From assembly GCA_019916065.1 (NCBI GenBank), contig CM034241.1, forward strand, positions 12,685,223 to 12,749,222: a stretch of DNA of 64,000 nucleotides. The letters are read 5' to 3'. Shown in pieces: positions 1 to 11,990 of the stretch (the stretch's first letter is position 1; each line of letters starts with the position of its first letter). The position numbers and the translations under genes were made by a program. Under the pieces are notes generated by a model. The model did no database searches and was not told the origin of the DNA. It saw only the letters and a list, made by a program, of their open reading frames with translations. This stretch comes from Vitellaria paradoxa (taxonomy: Eukaryota > Streptophyta > Magnoliopsida > Ericales > Sapotaceae).

Positions 1-955
1 ACTTTGGAAGCATCACGATGTCACTCAAATGGTTGTGAAAAATCAGGTAGAATCAGAACAAGGGCAGAAGCAAGTCTTTGTTTGATTACCTGAAAGGCCT
101 CTGTCATTGCATCACTCCAACTTAATTCTCTCCTCGCATATAGTCTGTAATATGAGTCATAATAGTACTGAAGTGAGGAATAAAGCATCTATAGAAAGCT
201 ACTAGCCTATGGATGCTACGCACCTAAAATAAGTTTCGAGGTAAGGGCCATTGTCGAATTGCTTTGACATTGGATTTGTCCACAGCAATCCCATCCTTTA
301 AGACAATATATCTCAAAAATACAACTCTATTAGTCATGAAGGCACCCTTTTTCATTGTGGCAAATTATTCTACCTTTTGTAAGCCTATGAGAACCTCACG
401 ACGGTGTTAAATATGGATCTTTGCGCTAGGACTGTATACTAAATTATCATTGAAATACGCCACAGTAAATTTTCCAATAAATGACCTCAACACTGGATTC
501 ATTACCCGCATAAAGGTACTTGGGACATTGGAAAGGTCAAAGGGTATAACTAACCACTCGTATAGGCCCTCGCGAGTTTTGAATGCTGTCTTCCATTCAT
601 CTCTTGGTCAGATCCAAATCTAATAGTACCCACTCTTCAAATCCAGCTTGCTAAAAATTGTTGCTCCGGCCAATTGATCTAGCAAATCATCCAATTAGGG
701 AATGGGAAAATAGTACTTGACAGTAATCTTATTAATTGCATGACTATCCACGCACAGACACCAAGACCCATCCTTCTCCAGCGTCAATAATGCTGGGACT
801 GCACATAGGCTAAGGCTTTGTCTAATCAAACCTTTTGTGATTAGCTCTTCCACTTGCCACCGTAATTCTTTGTGTTCTTTCAGACTCATTCTGTAATGTG
901 GTCTGTTAGGGAGATTAGACCCAAGCACTAGATCAATCTGTCTTAAATGTCTCAA
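1..955 (-). pseudogene. gypsy reverse transcriptase / RNase H start, broken
   Basis: The open part (695-955) reads [20 protein letters not shown] then [20 protein letters not shown], the RT N-terminal signature. Reading on through stops gives LDDLLDQLAGATIFSKLDLK, then [10 protein letters not shown] where the catalytic YxDD box should be, then FLRYIV, and at the extreme left HRDASK, the start of the RNase H domain. The first Asp of the YxDD pair is Asn, so the catalytic site is lost as well as the frame. Stops recur at several places, for example after KSGYY. No function is possible. The assignment to Ty3/gypsy RT is firm. Confidence 0.85.
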
Positions 956-1740
956 AATGGTGGTAATCTAACCAGTAATACCTCAGGAAAAACATCTGCA
1001 AATTCTTCTAGTATAGGCTTGATTGGTGTAGGTACAACTTTGCTCACGTCCTTCTCATGCTGTTGTTCCTTCCCAAGTAGAACATATACAACTCTGGTAA
1101 TGGTCAATTTTCTTCAAACTGTGCTCGTGTTAGTAAGGTAGTATTATCCCTAACTTGTGGCTTGGATGCTTTATCTTTGGTTGGTAATAACATAATCTTA
1201 GTACCCTTATATTATAGACTGTAAGTATTAGTATGGCCATTATGTTACATTTGTTGGTCATATTGCCAAAGTCGCTCTATTAAGAGATGACTGTCCAAGT
1301 CGATGACATCGAACCATACCTGATCCTTAAATTTAAGACCAACATAAAAGAAAACCAAACAGCGCTTTGTAACTTTTAGCTCATTACCCTTCTTCAGCCA
1401 TGCCAGTTTGTATAGACTGGGGTGTTATTCTATCTTCAATCCCAATTTTTACAATACCTTCTCGGAAATCACATTCTTGCAACTCTTGGCATCGATGACA
1501 AAGCGACACATCTTACCGCCAATAGTACAGGTGGATTAAAAAATACTGTGGCATAACCATGCATCTATCTTGGCTTCACGTGGTGCAAAACAGGCCTGTT
1601 GAACCACAAGTAAAGGGCCATGATCCCCTTCTACTTCTTCGACCTCACCACTATTTGATTCATCAATCTCTGGATCTTGTTCAACAGTGGGGTCCAAATC
1701 ATCCTCGTTTATCTCCTCGTTAAGGAGCAAGTTTTTGCCA

Positions 1741-2600
1741 GGATGATCTCTTTTTCAACAATTAGCTACTCGGTGTTCGGGCTTTCCACATTTAAAACAT
1801 TTGAAGTTTGGGGTTGAAGCTGTTGACCTTTGTTGTGAACTAGCACTTTTGGTTGCAATTAGTGATCCAGTTACACAGGATGGCTTCGATCTAATCACTG
1901 TACTCCCAGCTCGATTTGGACCACTCCAATTAGATGAAAAAGGTCTATAGTTACCTTATTTCTCCAATTGTAGTGCTCGCTGGTGCGCATCGAATTCTCA
2001 AAGGTCATTCCGTTAACAGTTGATAAAACTTAGTGGTGTGGTCGTCTATAGTCTTCGATCCCTGTTGTAAGTTCTGCAGCTTCTGTTACATTAGCTGGAC
2101 ATAATTGTAGGGTAAAAACACGCTCCGCATATGTTTCTTTAATTTCTCCCATGACCTTAACTTTTGTTTTCCTTGCTCAACCCTGGTGAGTTTGAAGTGC
2201 TGCCATCATGCTGCAGTTTTGCTAGAAAATCAAGCAACCACCAAGAGAACCCGTTTGTCTTTAGAAACACCCTTATACTGCAAAATCTTGTCCAAAGTAG
2301 CAACCCAATTCAGGAACTCTTTGGGATTCATGCCTCTATGGAACTCTAGAATTTCATTATTCATCCCAGATTCCCATCGATAAGAATCATGGTTATTTGC
2401 CATGACTCTCGGGTTCCACCTTCCTTTAGGTTGGTAATCAATGAAAGAGTTAGCAGTTTCGTCCTCTAATGCATTCTCCTCTGAAGGACGACTCATTGGA
2501 CCACGATAGGGTTGGTGCCCAGTAGTTAAAGCAACTATCTATTGAGAAATTCCAGCCAATAATTCCTCCAATCGATCATAGTGTTACTCCTACTGTTGGA
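1741..2600 (-). pseudogene. gypsy gag, broken
   Basis: The minus-strand ORF at 2230-2496 carries the gag capsid segment with EFLNWVATLDKILQYKGVSK, typical of plant gypsy gag. About 430 bases further along the same strand lies a CCHC zinc knuckle, CFKCGKPEHRVANC (near 1755-1800), followed at once by a stop and then an acidic stretch (1536-1730) leading to the protease region. Stops occur after RVLLVVA and at several later points. The knuckle binds RNA in an intact element; here it is a relic. Confidence 0.75.
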
Positions 2601-2727
2601 CTCAACCTTCCATGTTTGTATGACGTATTGCGTCATCACGATCATATATATCCTCAATGTTAGTAGTTCGAATAATGCCTCCACAGCCCCTTCTTGCAGC
2701 TCTACTACGTGCTATGATCAGCTCGGT

Positions 2728-2739
2728 GCTCTGATATCA
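2728..2739 (-). other. primer binding site (tRNA-Met type)
   Basis: The plus strand reads GCTCTGATATCA, the reverse complement of a TGGTATCAGAGC-type site with one change. It lies two bases from the LTR start (TGATGCAGG at 2742), which fixes the element's orientation as minus. Confidence 0.75.
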
Positions 2740-2741
2740 AC

Positions 2742-3290
2742 TGATGCAGGAAATTTTGTGAATCTTGTATGCCAATCCAGAACACACAAAGAAATACAAT
2801 AAAAGAGAATAATCTTTAAAAATAATATTATTAATCAAATAAAACTGTTTAGAACCAAGTTCTTACTATTATTTATAGGCTAAAAAAATCCTAACTCCCT
2901 AGGAAAAACAAATCAATGAAATAGGAAAATAGCAAAAATTACCAAAAATAGCAAACTTTGCATTAAACCAAAATCTAAAAATTATAAGACTAAGGAAACA
3001 TGTCACAAAAATCCTATCTCAAATCGAATTCATATAGGTTAATAAAAGGGGTTTGGAAATCTTTTTAAAAAGGGCAAAATCACCTTTTTGGGCAAAATCA
3101 CCCTTTTGAAGGCTTAAACAATAGAATTTCCTCGAAATCCGAAGTAGGTCATTGCAAAGCAATGAGTCTTGCTCGTTGGACCATTTCTCATCAAATTGGG
3201 CCCTACCAGACTAACTTAGGTGATGTCGGGTCAAACCCATACTTGTTCTAATGCTCCATAAAGCTCATAGCAATGCACTCTATATCAACA
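2742..3290 (-). repeat. 5' LTR of the gypsy element
   Basis: Noncoding block of about 549 bases that starts TGATGCAGG next to the primer site and ends near TATATCAACA. The right end is inferred from the TG...CA rule only, because the partner LTR is outside the window. Confidence 0.55.
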
Positions 3291-3373
3291 TTACAAGGTA
3301 CTGGGTTTTTGGGATTTTAGGTTAGTGGCAGTTTTATGTGTTTGTATTGAAGATTATTGTGTTATATATTATA

Positions 3374-3886
3374 CTAGCGATAATCCGTACCTACGACACT
3401 CTGAACAAAATTAGTATTAAGTTTATTATATAGTTAAAACTTTAGACAAAAAGTTCAAATTAAAAAATTTATGATAATCCATGGATTTTAATATATTTTT
3501 CAAAAATTTTTGGTTCTAACAGGTAGTACATGTGTTTTAGTCTCTCTCGCAAATTAATTTTTGATAAGCAACATTAAATAAAACAAAAATTATGTTGTTT
3601 TAATTTTAAAGGTTCAACTTCTTAGAAATTATAATTGGGCAAAATTTAAGATAGCAGTGTTGATTTGCATACGATCTCTACCCTTAAAATACGGTAAAAT
3701 TTAAAATGTCTAACTAGTTTTGTGAGATAAATGATAGTGGGATCCACTAAAATAAGAATTGAGCGTGAAGTTAAAAATATAAAAATAATTTTAATCGTTG
3801 AATAAAATAAAAAAATAATTTTTAACTGTTGGATCTTAATTTGTGAGAGGAATATTTTAAAAAACTGTCTAATTTTATTATATAGA
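3374..3886 (-). mobile_element. Helitron, non-autonomous, copy 1
   Basis: On the minus strand the element begins TCTATATAATAAAA and ends GATTATCGCTAG. It is flanked by A on the 5' side and T on the 3' side, as expected for Helitron insertion between A and T without target duplication. A short GC-richer stem-loop (GTGTC-GTA-GGTAC, with wobble pairs) lies about 10 bases before CTAG. At 513 bp it matches 7238-7751 and 33190-33705 along its whole length. No Rep/helicase is encoded. Confidence 0.75.
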
Positions 3887-5340
3887 TATATCATATAGAA
3901 TTTCGATTGATTATGTAATCTGTTATATATTATTTAGTTAGAATTGTAGTAGTTGCATGATGAAATATATATGATTTAGTTATAATTAGGCATACTTGTA
4001 AGTGATTGAATAAATTTTATATAAATTCATGTGTTTGATAATGAAATTTTATATCTAAAGTTCATGTACTTTAATTTATGAAGTTGATATGTGAGTGTTA
4101 TCTTTGTAGTTAATTATATGAATTTATTTCTATTTAATATCAATTTATGAGTTATTTGATTATGTTTGATGTTAATAATTATATGAATTTGTTCCGAATT
4201 GATTGTAAAGTTATGTTAGTATGAAAAGAGTCAAATACTCAAAAAAATTAAAATATTAAACATTGATATGTTAAAGAGCGAAGTTAATATTAAACTTTGA
4301 ATTTAGTTTAAATTTTAAATATTAGGTGAAATTTAAATTAAATGTAAAAGGTTTAGAGATTTCAAGATTTAGCGTAATATAATTCAAGATTAAAATTTCT
4401 AAATTTTAAACTTACTTGCTATAAACGAAGTTAGAAAATTGGTAAAGAAAAGAAATGTAAGTAGCTTTGGAGGTCAGTTGAGGTAGAAAATTAATTAGTT
4501 AAGAAATTTAATCAATATTATAGGTAATTAACTCATAGATATCTGAAGTTTTGAAATTATTTAGATATAATTTTACATGTTAGAATTTCTTATACATTAT
4601 TTAGTTTGAATTTTGTTTGATTAAGAACTTGTGAGATATGATGATTTGGTTACAATACTAGTAATTGATAAATTATATAAATATGTGAATTTGTTATGGT
4701 TGAAGTGAATTGAATGTTTATGTTCTCATCTCAATTGGTTAAGGAAAACGTTATTTAAATAAGTAATTATGTAACACTATCAAGGATGAAAATGTAATAT
4801 TAGTCAGTAAGTCAAAAAGATCTAAGAAAGGATGGAGATATCATGACAGAGTAGGGACAATTAGCCCCGCTTATTTTCTTTTAAAAATTAGTGATACATA
4901 TTTTTCGATATTATTTTTACTAGAATTCTCTTAACTTTATTCCTCACCTAAAAAAGCTAAATGTTTGATCACAATAGAATTTTATTTATTTATTATTATT
5001 ATTATTATTTTATTGCATAACAGAATAAATTATAATTCTAAGTAATTTTTTTTTTAATTTTTTCCCAGCTACTATATTTTTTATTTCTGTCACTAGGTTT
5101 GAGGATAACGAATATTTATATGAAAGGACTAGAAAATTATTTAAGAGATTGAAGAAATATAGACCATTGAAGCCAATGTCTGTCTGCCTAACTTTGCTAA
5201 AAAGCAACACCTTCCAATTGTTGTACAACCACTTTGGGTCCAGTCTTTGAGAGCCATACACGTTCTATCAACTCCTCAAGTAGTCTTTCTGATAATCACT
5301 TCACTCAGAGAAATAGCACCATTAAAGCTCGTACGAGCTT
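3887..5340. other. AT-rich stretch, no gene recognised
   Basis: No ORF has a recognisable family. Two loosely similar segments (about 3918-4200 and 4578-4720), both with a TTATATATTATTTAG-like start followed by TGATTTGGTTA-like text, suggest decayed LTR or repeat sequence. (TTA)n occurs near 4985-5010. Confidence 0.35.
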
Positions 5341-5960
5341 ACTCTGAAGAAAAGTCACAAGAAGAAAAGGTTTGCTAAATCATGAGCTGACACTAGAATT
5401 AGTGAAGGCATAGCTATTGAAGAGACTGCTAATTCCATTGAGGATAATGATTCATCATCAGCAATAAGGATGAGATTGGAGGCTGAACTAAAAACATGGG
5501 AAATGGGGAAAAGTAAGGACTTGACAGAGAGTGTAATCAGGAAGGAATTTAACAAAAGTTGGAAGCCAAGTTGAACGAGGACAAGAGGAGTGGGCTGAGG
5601 CTTAAGCCAAAAGATTAGTCATTATTTTTGGCTGATTTACAAGTGTCAGTGAATTTTTATTGCTACAATTTTATCATGGAACATAAGAGGTATGGTAAGC
5701 TCTTTGAAAAAAAAAAAAAAAAGCAATTAATAAATGGATAAGGGACAAAAAATGTGGATATCGAATGTATTCAAGAGAGAGAGAGCTTAACATCATGGAT
5801 GATACGACTATTTACCACCTTGGAATTCAAATAAAGTGGAATGGAGAGTTGTTAGTACTGTTAACAATACAGAGGGCATATTGCTATCATGGAAAGCTTC
5901 CATCTTTAATATTAACAATAGCTACATTGGAACAAAGTGGATTACTATTTTGTCCTCATT
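5340..5960 (+). pseudogene. LINE (L1-type) endonuclease start, relic
   Basis: At 5671 one plus frame reads LSWNIRGMVSSLKKK, the hallmark start of the plant LINE ORF2 endonuclease. After a poly-A run and frameshifts, a second frame (5836 on) reads WRVVSTVNNTEGILLSWKAS, the region where intact endonucleases have a GG-I-W motif. The preceding 5400-5590 sequence, with a TWEMGKSKDL segment, fits the linker between ORF1 and ORF2 of plant LINEs. No reverse transcriptase follows, so only the front of ORF2 remains. Confidence 0.55.
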
Positions 5961-6410
5961 TTGGTCTTTTTGCTTCCATGTAGGTTTCATCCTCCTAATT
6001 GCTTGGTGCTTTGAAACCTTAATTAGAACCGATTAATCCTTGAAAATCGCATAGCACAAAAAAAATAGAAGTGTGTTAGATATTTAGTTAGAATTAAGTC
6101 AGTATATATATATGCAATTATAAGCGTTCATCAGGAGGTTGTAGGAAAATTCTCTAGTCCCTCAAATCTACAGAGAGAGAGAGAGAGAAAGTTCAACCAA
6201 AACCTCTATGCTCCTTTGCACATACAACCCCAAAACCTATGGTCGCAGATAATGGTAACAGTAGCCATGACAAGAATGTTATGCAATGGAAGCAGAAACT
6301 AAAAGCATGATTTTCTACTTTTATTTTGAACTCACACTTCAATTGAATTGGATAATTTCTGATACATGAACAATTGGAATCTATAAATATGATGAGCTAG
6401 TCATTTAACC

Positions 6411-6432
6411 ATATATATATATATATATATTA
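6411..6432. repeat. (AT)n microsatellite
   Basis: Uninterrupted AT dinucleotide run. Confidence 0.9.
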
Positions 6433-6627
6433 TATTTTTTCCTTTTTTATGTCATTTACAAGAGAAGTAGGTTCGTAAACATAAATAAATTTTGAAATAA
6501 ACTAACATTTAATAAAAATGTAAGTTCTCATTTATTCTAATTCATACATATTATCTAATTTCAGTTAGGGTTTTCTTGAATTTGTGAGAGATAAAAATAA
6601 AAAGTAAAACGAAAAGGATTTCTTTAA

Positions 6628-7051
6628 TACTCTATTTGAAACAATGAATTTGATAAGATTTGATTTCATTTGATGAGAATTCTCATCAATTCTTATATTT
6701 AAAATTAAAATGAAATTTTATAAGTTAGATTTGATTTCATTTTATAACTTAAATTTTGAGATTTTTAAATCATTTAAAATCAATTCCAAAATAATAGAAT
6801 TTAATAAAAATTCATTATTTCTTAAGCCATTTAAATAAGTGGACAAATTTATCCTCATATATCATATTTATTATATTTTCTATTTCCTATTAACGTTATC
6901 AAATTTAGTATTTGTCTTAAATTAAATTAATTTAATTTTTAAATTTAAAATGTATTCCAAACATAAAATTTTATTTATCAAATAAAATGAAATAAATTAT
7001 TTATTTTAAAATCAAAACAATTCTAAGAGATAAATATTTTCAAACAGAGTG
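6628..7051 (+). mobile_element. PIF/Harbinger-type MITE, copy A
   Basis: Bounded by TAA on both sides (6625-6627 and 7052-7054). The inverted ends are TACTCTATTTGAAACA and, reversed, CACTCTGTTTGAAAAT. The 424-bp interior is AT-rich and noncoding. The same family lies in the opposite orientation at 26434-27032. Confidence 0.7.
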
Positions 7052-7237
7052 TAAGATTTTTTTTTTTTTAATGATTCTTTATTTTGTTCTTGCAATCATT
7101 TCTCTTTTGTTGAAGGTTGATAATAGAAACTAGATACCGTAATTAGCAACTTTTCAAACTTAATTTTTTTCTTTTTTTTTTTTTATATCGTTTACAAGAG
7201 AAACAAGTTCATATATATATATATATAACTTCTAAAA

Positions 7238-7751
7238 TCTATATAATAAAATAAGATAGTTTTCGAAAATATCTCTCTCATAAACTAAAATATAATGGTT
7301 AATAATTATTTTTTCTTTTATTCAACGATTGAGATCATTTTTATATTTTTAATTTCTTATTTAATTCTTATTTTAGTGGATCTCACTACCATCTATCTTA
7401 CAAAAGGTTTGGGTATTTTAAAATTTACCATATTTCAAAGGTGGAGATTATATGCAAATTAAAACTTTCAACTAAAATTTCGTTCAATGAATATTTCTAA
7501 AAAATTGAACCTTCTAGATTAAGTACTATAATTTGTATTTTCTTTTATAGTGCTTACAAAAAAGTTAATTTGAGAGAGATAACAAAACACATGTAGTAGA
7601 TCGATGTTAGGGTCTAAAATTTTGAAAAAAAAATTAAAACTAATAAATTATCATAATTTTTTTGATTTGAACTTTTTGTTCAAAGTTTCAACGATATAAA
7701 AAACTTAATATTAATTTTATTCAAAGTGCCATAAACATGGATTGTTACTAG
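7238..7751 (+). mobile_element. Helitron, non-autonomous, copy 2
   Basis: Starts TCTATATAATAAAA after an A, ends GATTGTTACTAG before a T; 514 bp, no ORF. It aligns throughout with the copies at 3374 and 33190. The 3' stem-loop has drifted; a CCAT/ATGG stem is still possible. Confidence 0.75.
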
Positions 7752-7755
7752 TGAA

Positions 7756-7757
<2 letters not shown>

Positions 7758-7791
<34 letters not shown>
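7758..7791. repeat. (TA)n microsatellite next to Helitron 3' end
   Basis: Pure AT run of about 33 bases starting a few bases after the Helitron CTAG|T end. Copy 3 at 33705 is also followed by a TA run. Confidence 0.9.
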
Positions 7792-7799
<8 letters not shown>

Positions 7800-8360
7800 G
7801 ATCTCATTCGTTCTAATTCATACTTAAAAATTAGAATATTATACATTTATTTTGTCAAAAACTAGTTGTCATATTTTACCCTTATAACTGCAGAATGAGG
7901 TTGTACTCTCGAATTGTCCAAAATTACTTGAACACTCGAACTTATAGTATTGCATTTTTATACAAAGACGCGTCCACTTTTTTGTTGTCCCTTTAAACAT
8001 TAGGAACTTACACTCGTGCCTTTATATAGAAAGGTGGCTTCCCTTGTTCACTTTATTACTATGTGTCTTGGGCCTCCTATGATGTATGTTAGTTGGTTTA
8101 GGCCTAAAGTGGCCCAGAACTTTTGAGGTGCTTTCTTGAAAGTTATTAACATAAAAAAAATGTCTATATCTTTAACGGAGGTTCACGACCGTTTTGTCAA
8201 TGTTGTGGACCGTTACATAGCACCAATTTGTAATACCATGCCAAAATCTCTCCAAATTTAGTTCCCTTTTGGCTCGACTGCCAAAAAAACCATATTGAAA
8301 TATATAAAAGAAAGGGAAGGAAAATAGTCCGAGAGGCTAACATCAAATTGACCAGTGACA
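7792..8360. other. no gene recognised
   Basis: Mixed sequence with no family signature on either strand. Confidence 0.3.
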
Positions 8361-8367
8361 ATTCAAT

Positions 8368-8461
8368 TTGAAGCGTTAGATTTTAATTCAATAGTTTAAA
8401 TACATTTGTGTATTTGAAGTGTTAGATTTTAATTCAGTAGTTCAAATACATTTGTGTATTT
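8368..8461 (+). repeat. tandem duplication of about 46 bp
   Basis: The text GTGTTAGATTTTAATTCAGT plus AGTTCAAATACATTTGTG is present twice in a row with a few differences. Confidence 0.75.
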
Positions 8462-8730
8462 TTAATTTAAAAATTTATGAATATATTTCGACTATTAATT
8501 TTTAATCTAACGGTTCAGATTAAGTTATCATTATGTCGATATCAAATTTAATTTCAGCCTCCTCCATTTGATTAAAAATGTCTTTTTCTCTATGTGTAGT
8601 GAGAAAATAGAAATGAAGAAAATGACTCTCTTAGGGATGGCAATAGGTCAGGTGGGGTAAAAATCCAAATTTCTTACCAAAATCATTTGAAACTCCAAAT
8701 TTTCCCTCGTAATCAAAGCCTCTACATTCA

Positions 8731-8858
8731 TAAGAAGTATCAATCATAAAAACATAAAACCCCACCTAAATCTAAGCTTTAAACCAACACAATTCCAAAT
8801 CAAACTCCTCTTTTCCTTCTTCTTTTGGTTTTTATTTCTAACCCAGCACACAGTAGGA

Positions 8859-8895
<37 letters not shown>

Positions 8896-9020
8896 TTCAT
8901 AAGAAGTCTCAATCATAAAAACATAAAACCCTACCTAAATCTAAGCTTTAAACCGACACAATTCCAAATCAAACTCCTCTTTTCCTTCTTTTTTGGTTTT
9001 TCTTTCTAACCCAGCACAGA
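8731..9020 (+). repeat. ~125-bp direct duplication split by (CT)n(CA)n
   Basis: 8731-8850 and about 8897-9018 are nearly identical (both run from CATAAGAAGT through ATAAAACC to TTCTAACCCAGCACA). They are separated by a (CT)n-(AC)n microsatellite at about 8862-8895, which is the likely slippage or exchange point. Confidence 0.8.
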
Positions 9021-9180
9021 CACTGTGGCCTTATCTTTACTGATAATGAAAAAAGTTTAAGACATGCTAACTGGTAAGTATAGGTCTGGTCCTAAAAGGT
9101 AGACCATGCGTCACCTAATCTCTTGATGTGGTGATAGGAATTCTCAGAATTCATCCCATGAAATGTGGGAAGGAGTTAAA

Positions 9181-9402
9181 TCATCCCAAACTTGAATTTA
9201 AAAAGAGCATGATTTTTGGGCCAAGCAATACACGACTAAAGTGTATGTCTAACAGGATGTAATCGAGAGACAACTGTCTCTGAGAAACTTTAGCTTCAGC
9301 ACCTGCCATCCTCTCGGGTGAACTAGAGGATGAACTAGAAGACGAATAAGCCGGTAATGTAAATGCAAATGCAACAGATTCAGATGAGGTGAATAGATTC
9401 AT
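9181..9402 (-). CDS. small serine-rich ORF, unknown
   Basis: A 73-codon ORF starting MNLFTSSESVAF with a run of nine serines, then PERMAGAEAKVSQRQ. The first half is compositionally more protein-like than its surroundings; the second half looks like read-through into AT-rich sequence. It could be a leftover exon with a splice site after SQRQ, or chance. No family is recognised and there is no supporting neighbour. Confidence 0.15.
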   Translation of the reverse strand: MNLFTSSESVAFAFTLPAYSSSSSSSSSPERMAGAEAKVSQRQLSLDYILLDIHFSRVLLGPKIMLFLNSSLG

Positions 9403-9672
9403 TGTATTTGGTCTATTTAGTCAACCGTAATTATCATCTAATTCACTCACTCTTACGCTAGATTTTTTTTTTTTTTCCGAAACTCTCTCACACTAGAATG
9501 AAAATTAGGTAAAAAGAAAACTTTAAAATATTTAAATATTCAATTTTTAAAATGTTTTTGATTAAAAAGCTAATTAATATAAATTGAAATTTTAATTTAT
9601 TAAAATTATTTTATAAATTTTTTATTTAATTAAGATGAAAATTTCAAAAAGTTTACCGGCAACAGTAATAAA

Positions 9673-9790
9673 AATTTGACTGCCTCTTGTGATTGTAAAA
9701 ATAAATCTCAAATATAAGGGCTACGAATGTAATTTTACTTTTTATAAAATTTGACTGCCTCTTGTGATTGTAAAAATAAATTTCAAGTAC
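9673..9790 (+). repeat. ~45-bp direct repeat pair
   Basis: The block beginning AAATTTGACTGCCTCTTGTG followed by ATTGTAAAAATAAAT occurs at about 9673 and again at 9748. Confidence 0.75.
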
Positions 9791-9794
9791 AACC

Positions 9795-11480
9795 GCTTTG
9801 ATCGCGTCTGGACGCCCTTATCTCGTCTGGACGCTAGTCTAGATGTTGGTTTCCTCTTCTTTTGCCTTTCTACTTCAGCTTTTCATAATCAACCTTGTTC
9901 CGATCTGAATTGATTAGTAATAGTAATAACAACTATTACAATTCCAAGAATAATTATAATCATAATTATAATATTAGTAGTTGATAATTTACTAATTGTA
10001 ATTGATTACACTTGAAAAGTGTACAAATCACAAATTAGAATATAAATCATGCATTTATTTAAATAATTTTAAAGTTTTTAGTTAATTTTTATCATTTATG
10101 GTGTTTTGTTTTAAAAAATGCAGAAAAGATACCGAAATCATCAAAATAAGCAATGGTGAGGATGAGGAAGAAATTATTGCTGTCTAGACACTCCAACTCT
10201 CGGTCTGGACAGCAGCAACGAGACAAAAGGCAAAAAAAGCTGAAGGATAAAATTTGGATTTGAACTTTACTAGTATCCGGACATATATCTTGGTCGAGCG
10301 ATTCGGACACCAGCAACTATTACGCACGAGATTTTTAGGTTTAAGTTTTAGAGATGCTTATATATACACATCATGTTTTTCAGCCATCACGTACACATTT
10401 TTCAATATACAATTTTTTTTTAGTTTTTCAGAGTCTTAGAATGCAATTAAGAGATTTTTGTTTCATTTTTGGAGCGATTTCAATTTATATTATTCATTGA
10501 TTCGGCTACAATTTTGCATTGAAGTGCAGTATATTTATTTTTTGATTTAATGGCAATTATCTTTTATTCGTTTATTGTTTTTATTCACTTTGTGTATGTT
10601 AAATCAATGTTAGGCTAAACCCTTTTAATCTTGATTCAATGAATTTGGAAAGGGTGGAACGTTTGATCAATCTGATGTACGTAGAGTTATACATGTGATG
10701 CAAAAATATCCATATATAGTTCTACCTTTTTTTTTTCAATCCTGATTTTATTTATTTTCAAAAGAATTTTGAAAACAAAAATTTTTGATCATATTCTCTG
10801 TAATCACCAATAAAGATTTTTGGATTTAAACGTTCTTACATTTTTTTGAAATAAATAAATTAGGGTTGAACCAAAAAATAATATAAAAGAATATTTTCCA
10901 GTTTTATAATCCTTAACATGAATATAAAACTGTGTTTTGAGAATTTAAGAATTCTTATGCAAATATTTTTCGATTTATTTTTTCATTATGTGAAACTTAA
11001 ATCGTAGTGAGTTACATATTGGATTATAAAAACGATTCCACTCGGAATTGAAAGTTGATTCAAGATTTTCTTTCATTTGATTTCCATTCTACTATAAATT
11101 AATTTGCTATACTAGTTTTGTTTATTAATAGTTTTAGTGTTTAAGTAGATTATTTACTGTTTTTGAGTGATTAATTGATTCTAGTTTAATTTCATTTAAT
11201 TAAGTAGTAAATTTATTAGGGATTTTAGAAAATTTATCCACTCAAATGCATGGAGACCCTTTTATTTTGATTTGAGTAATAGTTAGCTTACAATCGTTAA
11301 AACCTAGAAACTATTATATTAGTTCTCTAAAGATACGATCTCGGTTTCACCGAATTAAGGCTATACCGTATACCCTTATACTTAAGGGTTGAATTATAAC
11401 TGTATTATTTAGATGCGGTCAGTAATCTAATTGTTAAATAACTTGTAAATTATTATAAAATACTAAAAAATAGTTATGTC
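9795..11480. repeat. LTR-like noncoding sequence, degenerate
   Basis: No ORF is recognisable. The 3' portion (about 11325-11395), with ATACGATCTCGG, TTCACCG and ACCCTTATACTTAAGGG, resembles the downstream end of long plant gypsy LTRs, and 10450-10530 resembles the poly-A/leader part of such LTRs. Repeated GTCTGGAC motifs occur at 9800-9840 and 10200. The partner LTR and coding region were not found, so this is a tentative reading. Confidence 0.3.
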
Positions 11481-11990
11481 CTAACAATACTTAAAAATAT
11501 TAATAATATACTAATTATAACCTAATTTAAGTACTAAATAATACTATCTATTCAGTAGATGATTATATTTCAGAAAATTGTATCCAAGTCATACTTGGTA
11601 ATCTTTTAAAGCTATTAGTCATACCCAAAAAAAAGTATTGCTTTTAAGTCACATTAATGTGAAAAGTTTTGCATTTAAGGCATACGTTTGAGTGGGTCCC
11701 ACGGGTTTGTTTTAAATATAATTTATAATATGACTTAAATGCCCTTTTTCTATAATTAATTGAGAAGAAGTTGTCAAAAATTATGGAACCAAGAATCACG
11801 TTTTCCGTTTTTGTTTCATTCCTTATAAATCGCGTGAAGATATAGTGAGATAAAAATCTGTTAAAGGATTACATATGAAGGAATACACACGGATTACGCG
11901 AGTTTGTGCTGTGAGATTAATGTCGGTCGAAGTAATATATACGGATCTGGATTACGTATTTAAACACATGACTGCGGTACTGCTTTTTTT

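Larger units (their letters stand above)
1..3290 (-). mobile_element. Ty3/gypsy LTR retrotransposon, decayed, 3' part beyond window
   Basis: On the minus strand the order is LTR (2742-3290), primer site, gag with a CCHC knuckle, acidic linker/protease region, reverse transcriptase, and the start of RNase H at the left edge. This is the normal Ty3/gypsy order. Many stops and frameshifts interrupt every domain, so the copy is dead. Integrase and the 3' LTR would lie to the left of base 1. The lineage was not assigned. Confidence 0.85.

Noticed and set aside
8630..8660. hAT terminus (TAGGGATGGCAATAGG)
   Set aside because: Only about 25 bases resemble a hAT end; no mate end or subterminal motifs were seen.
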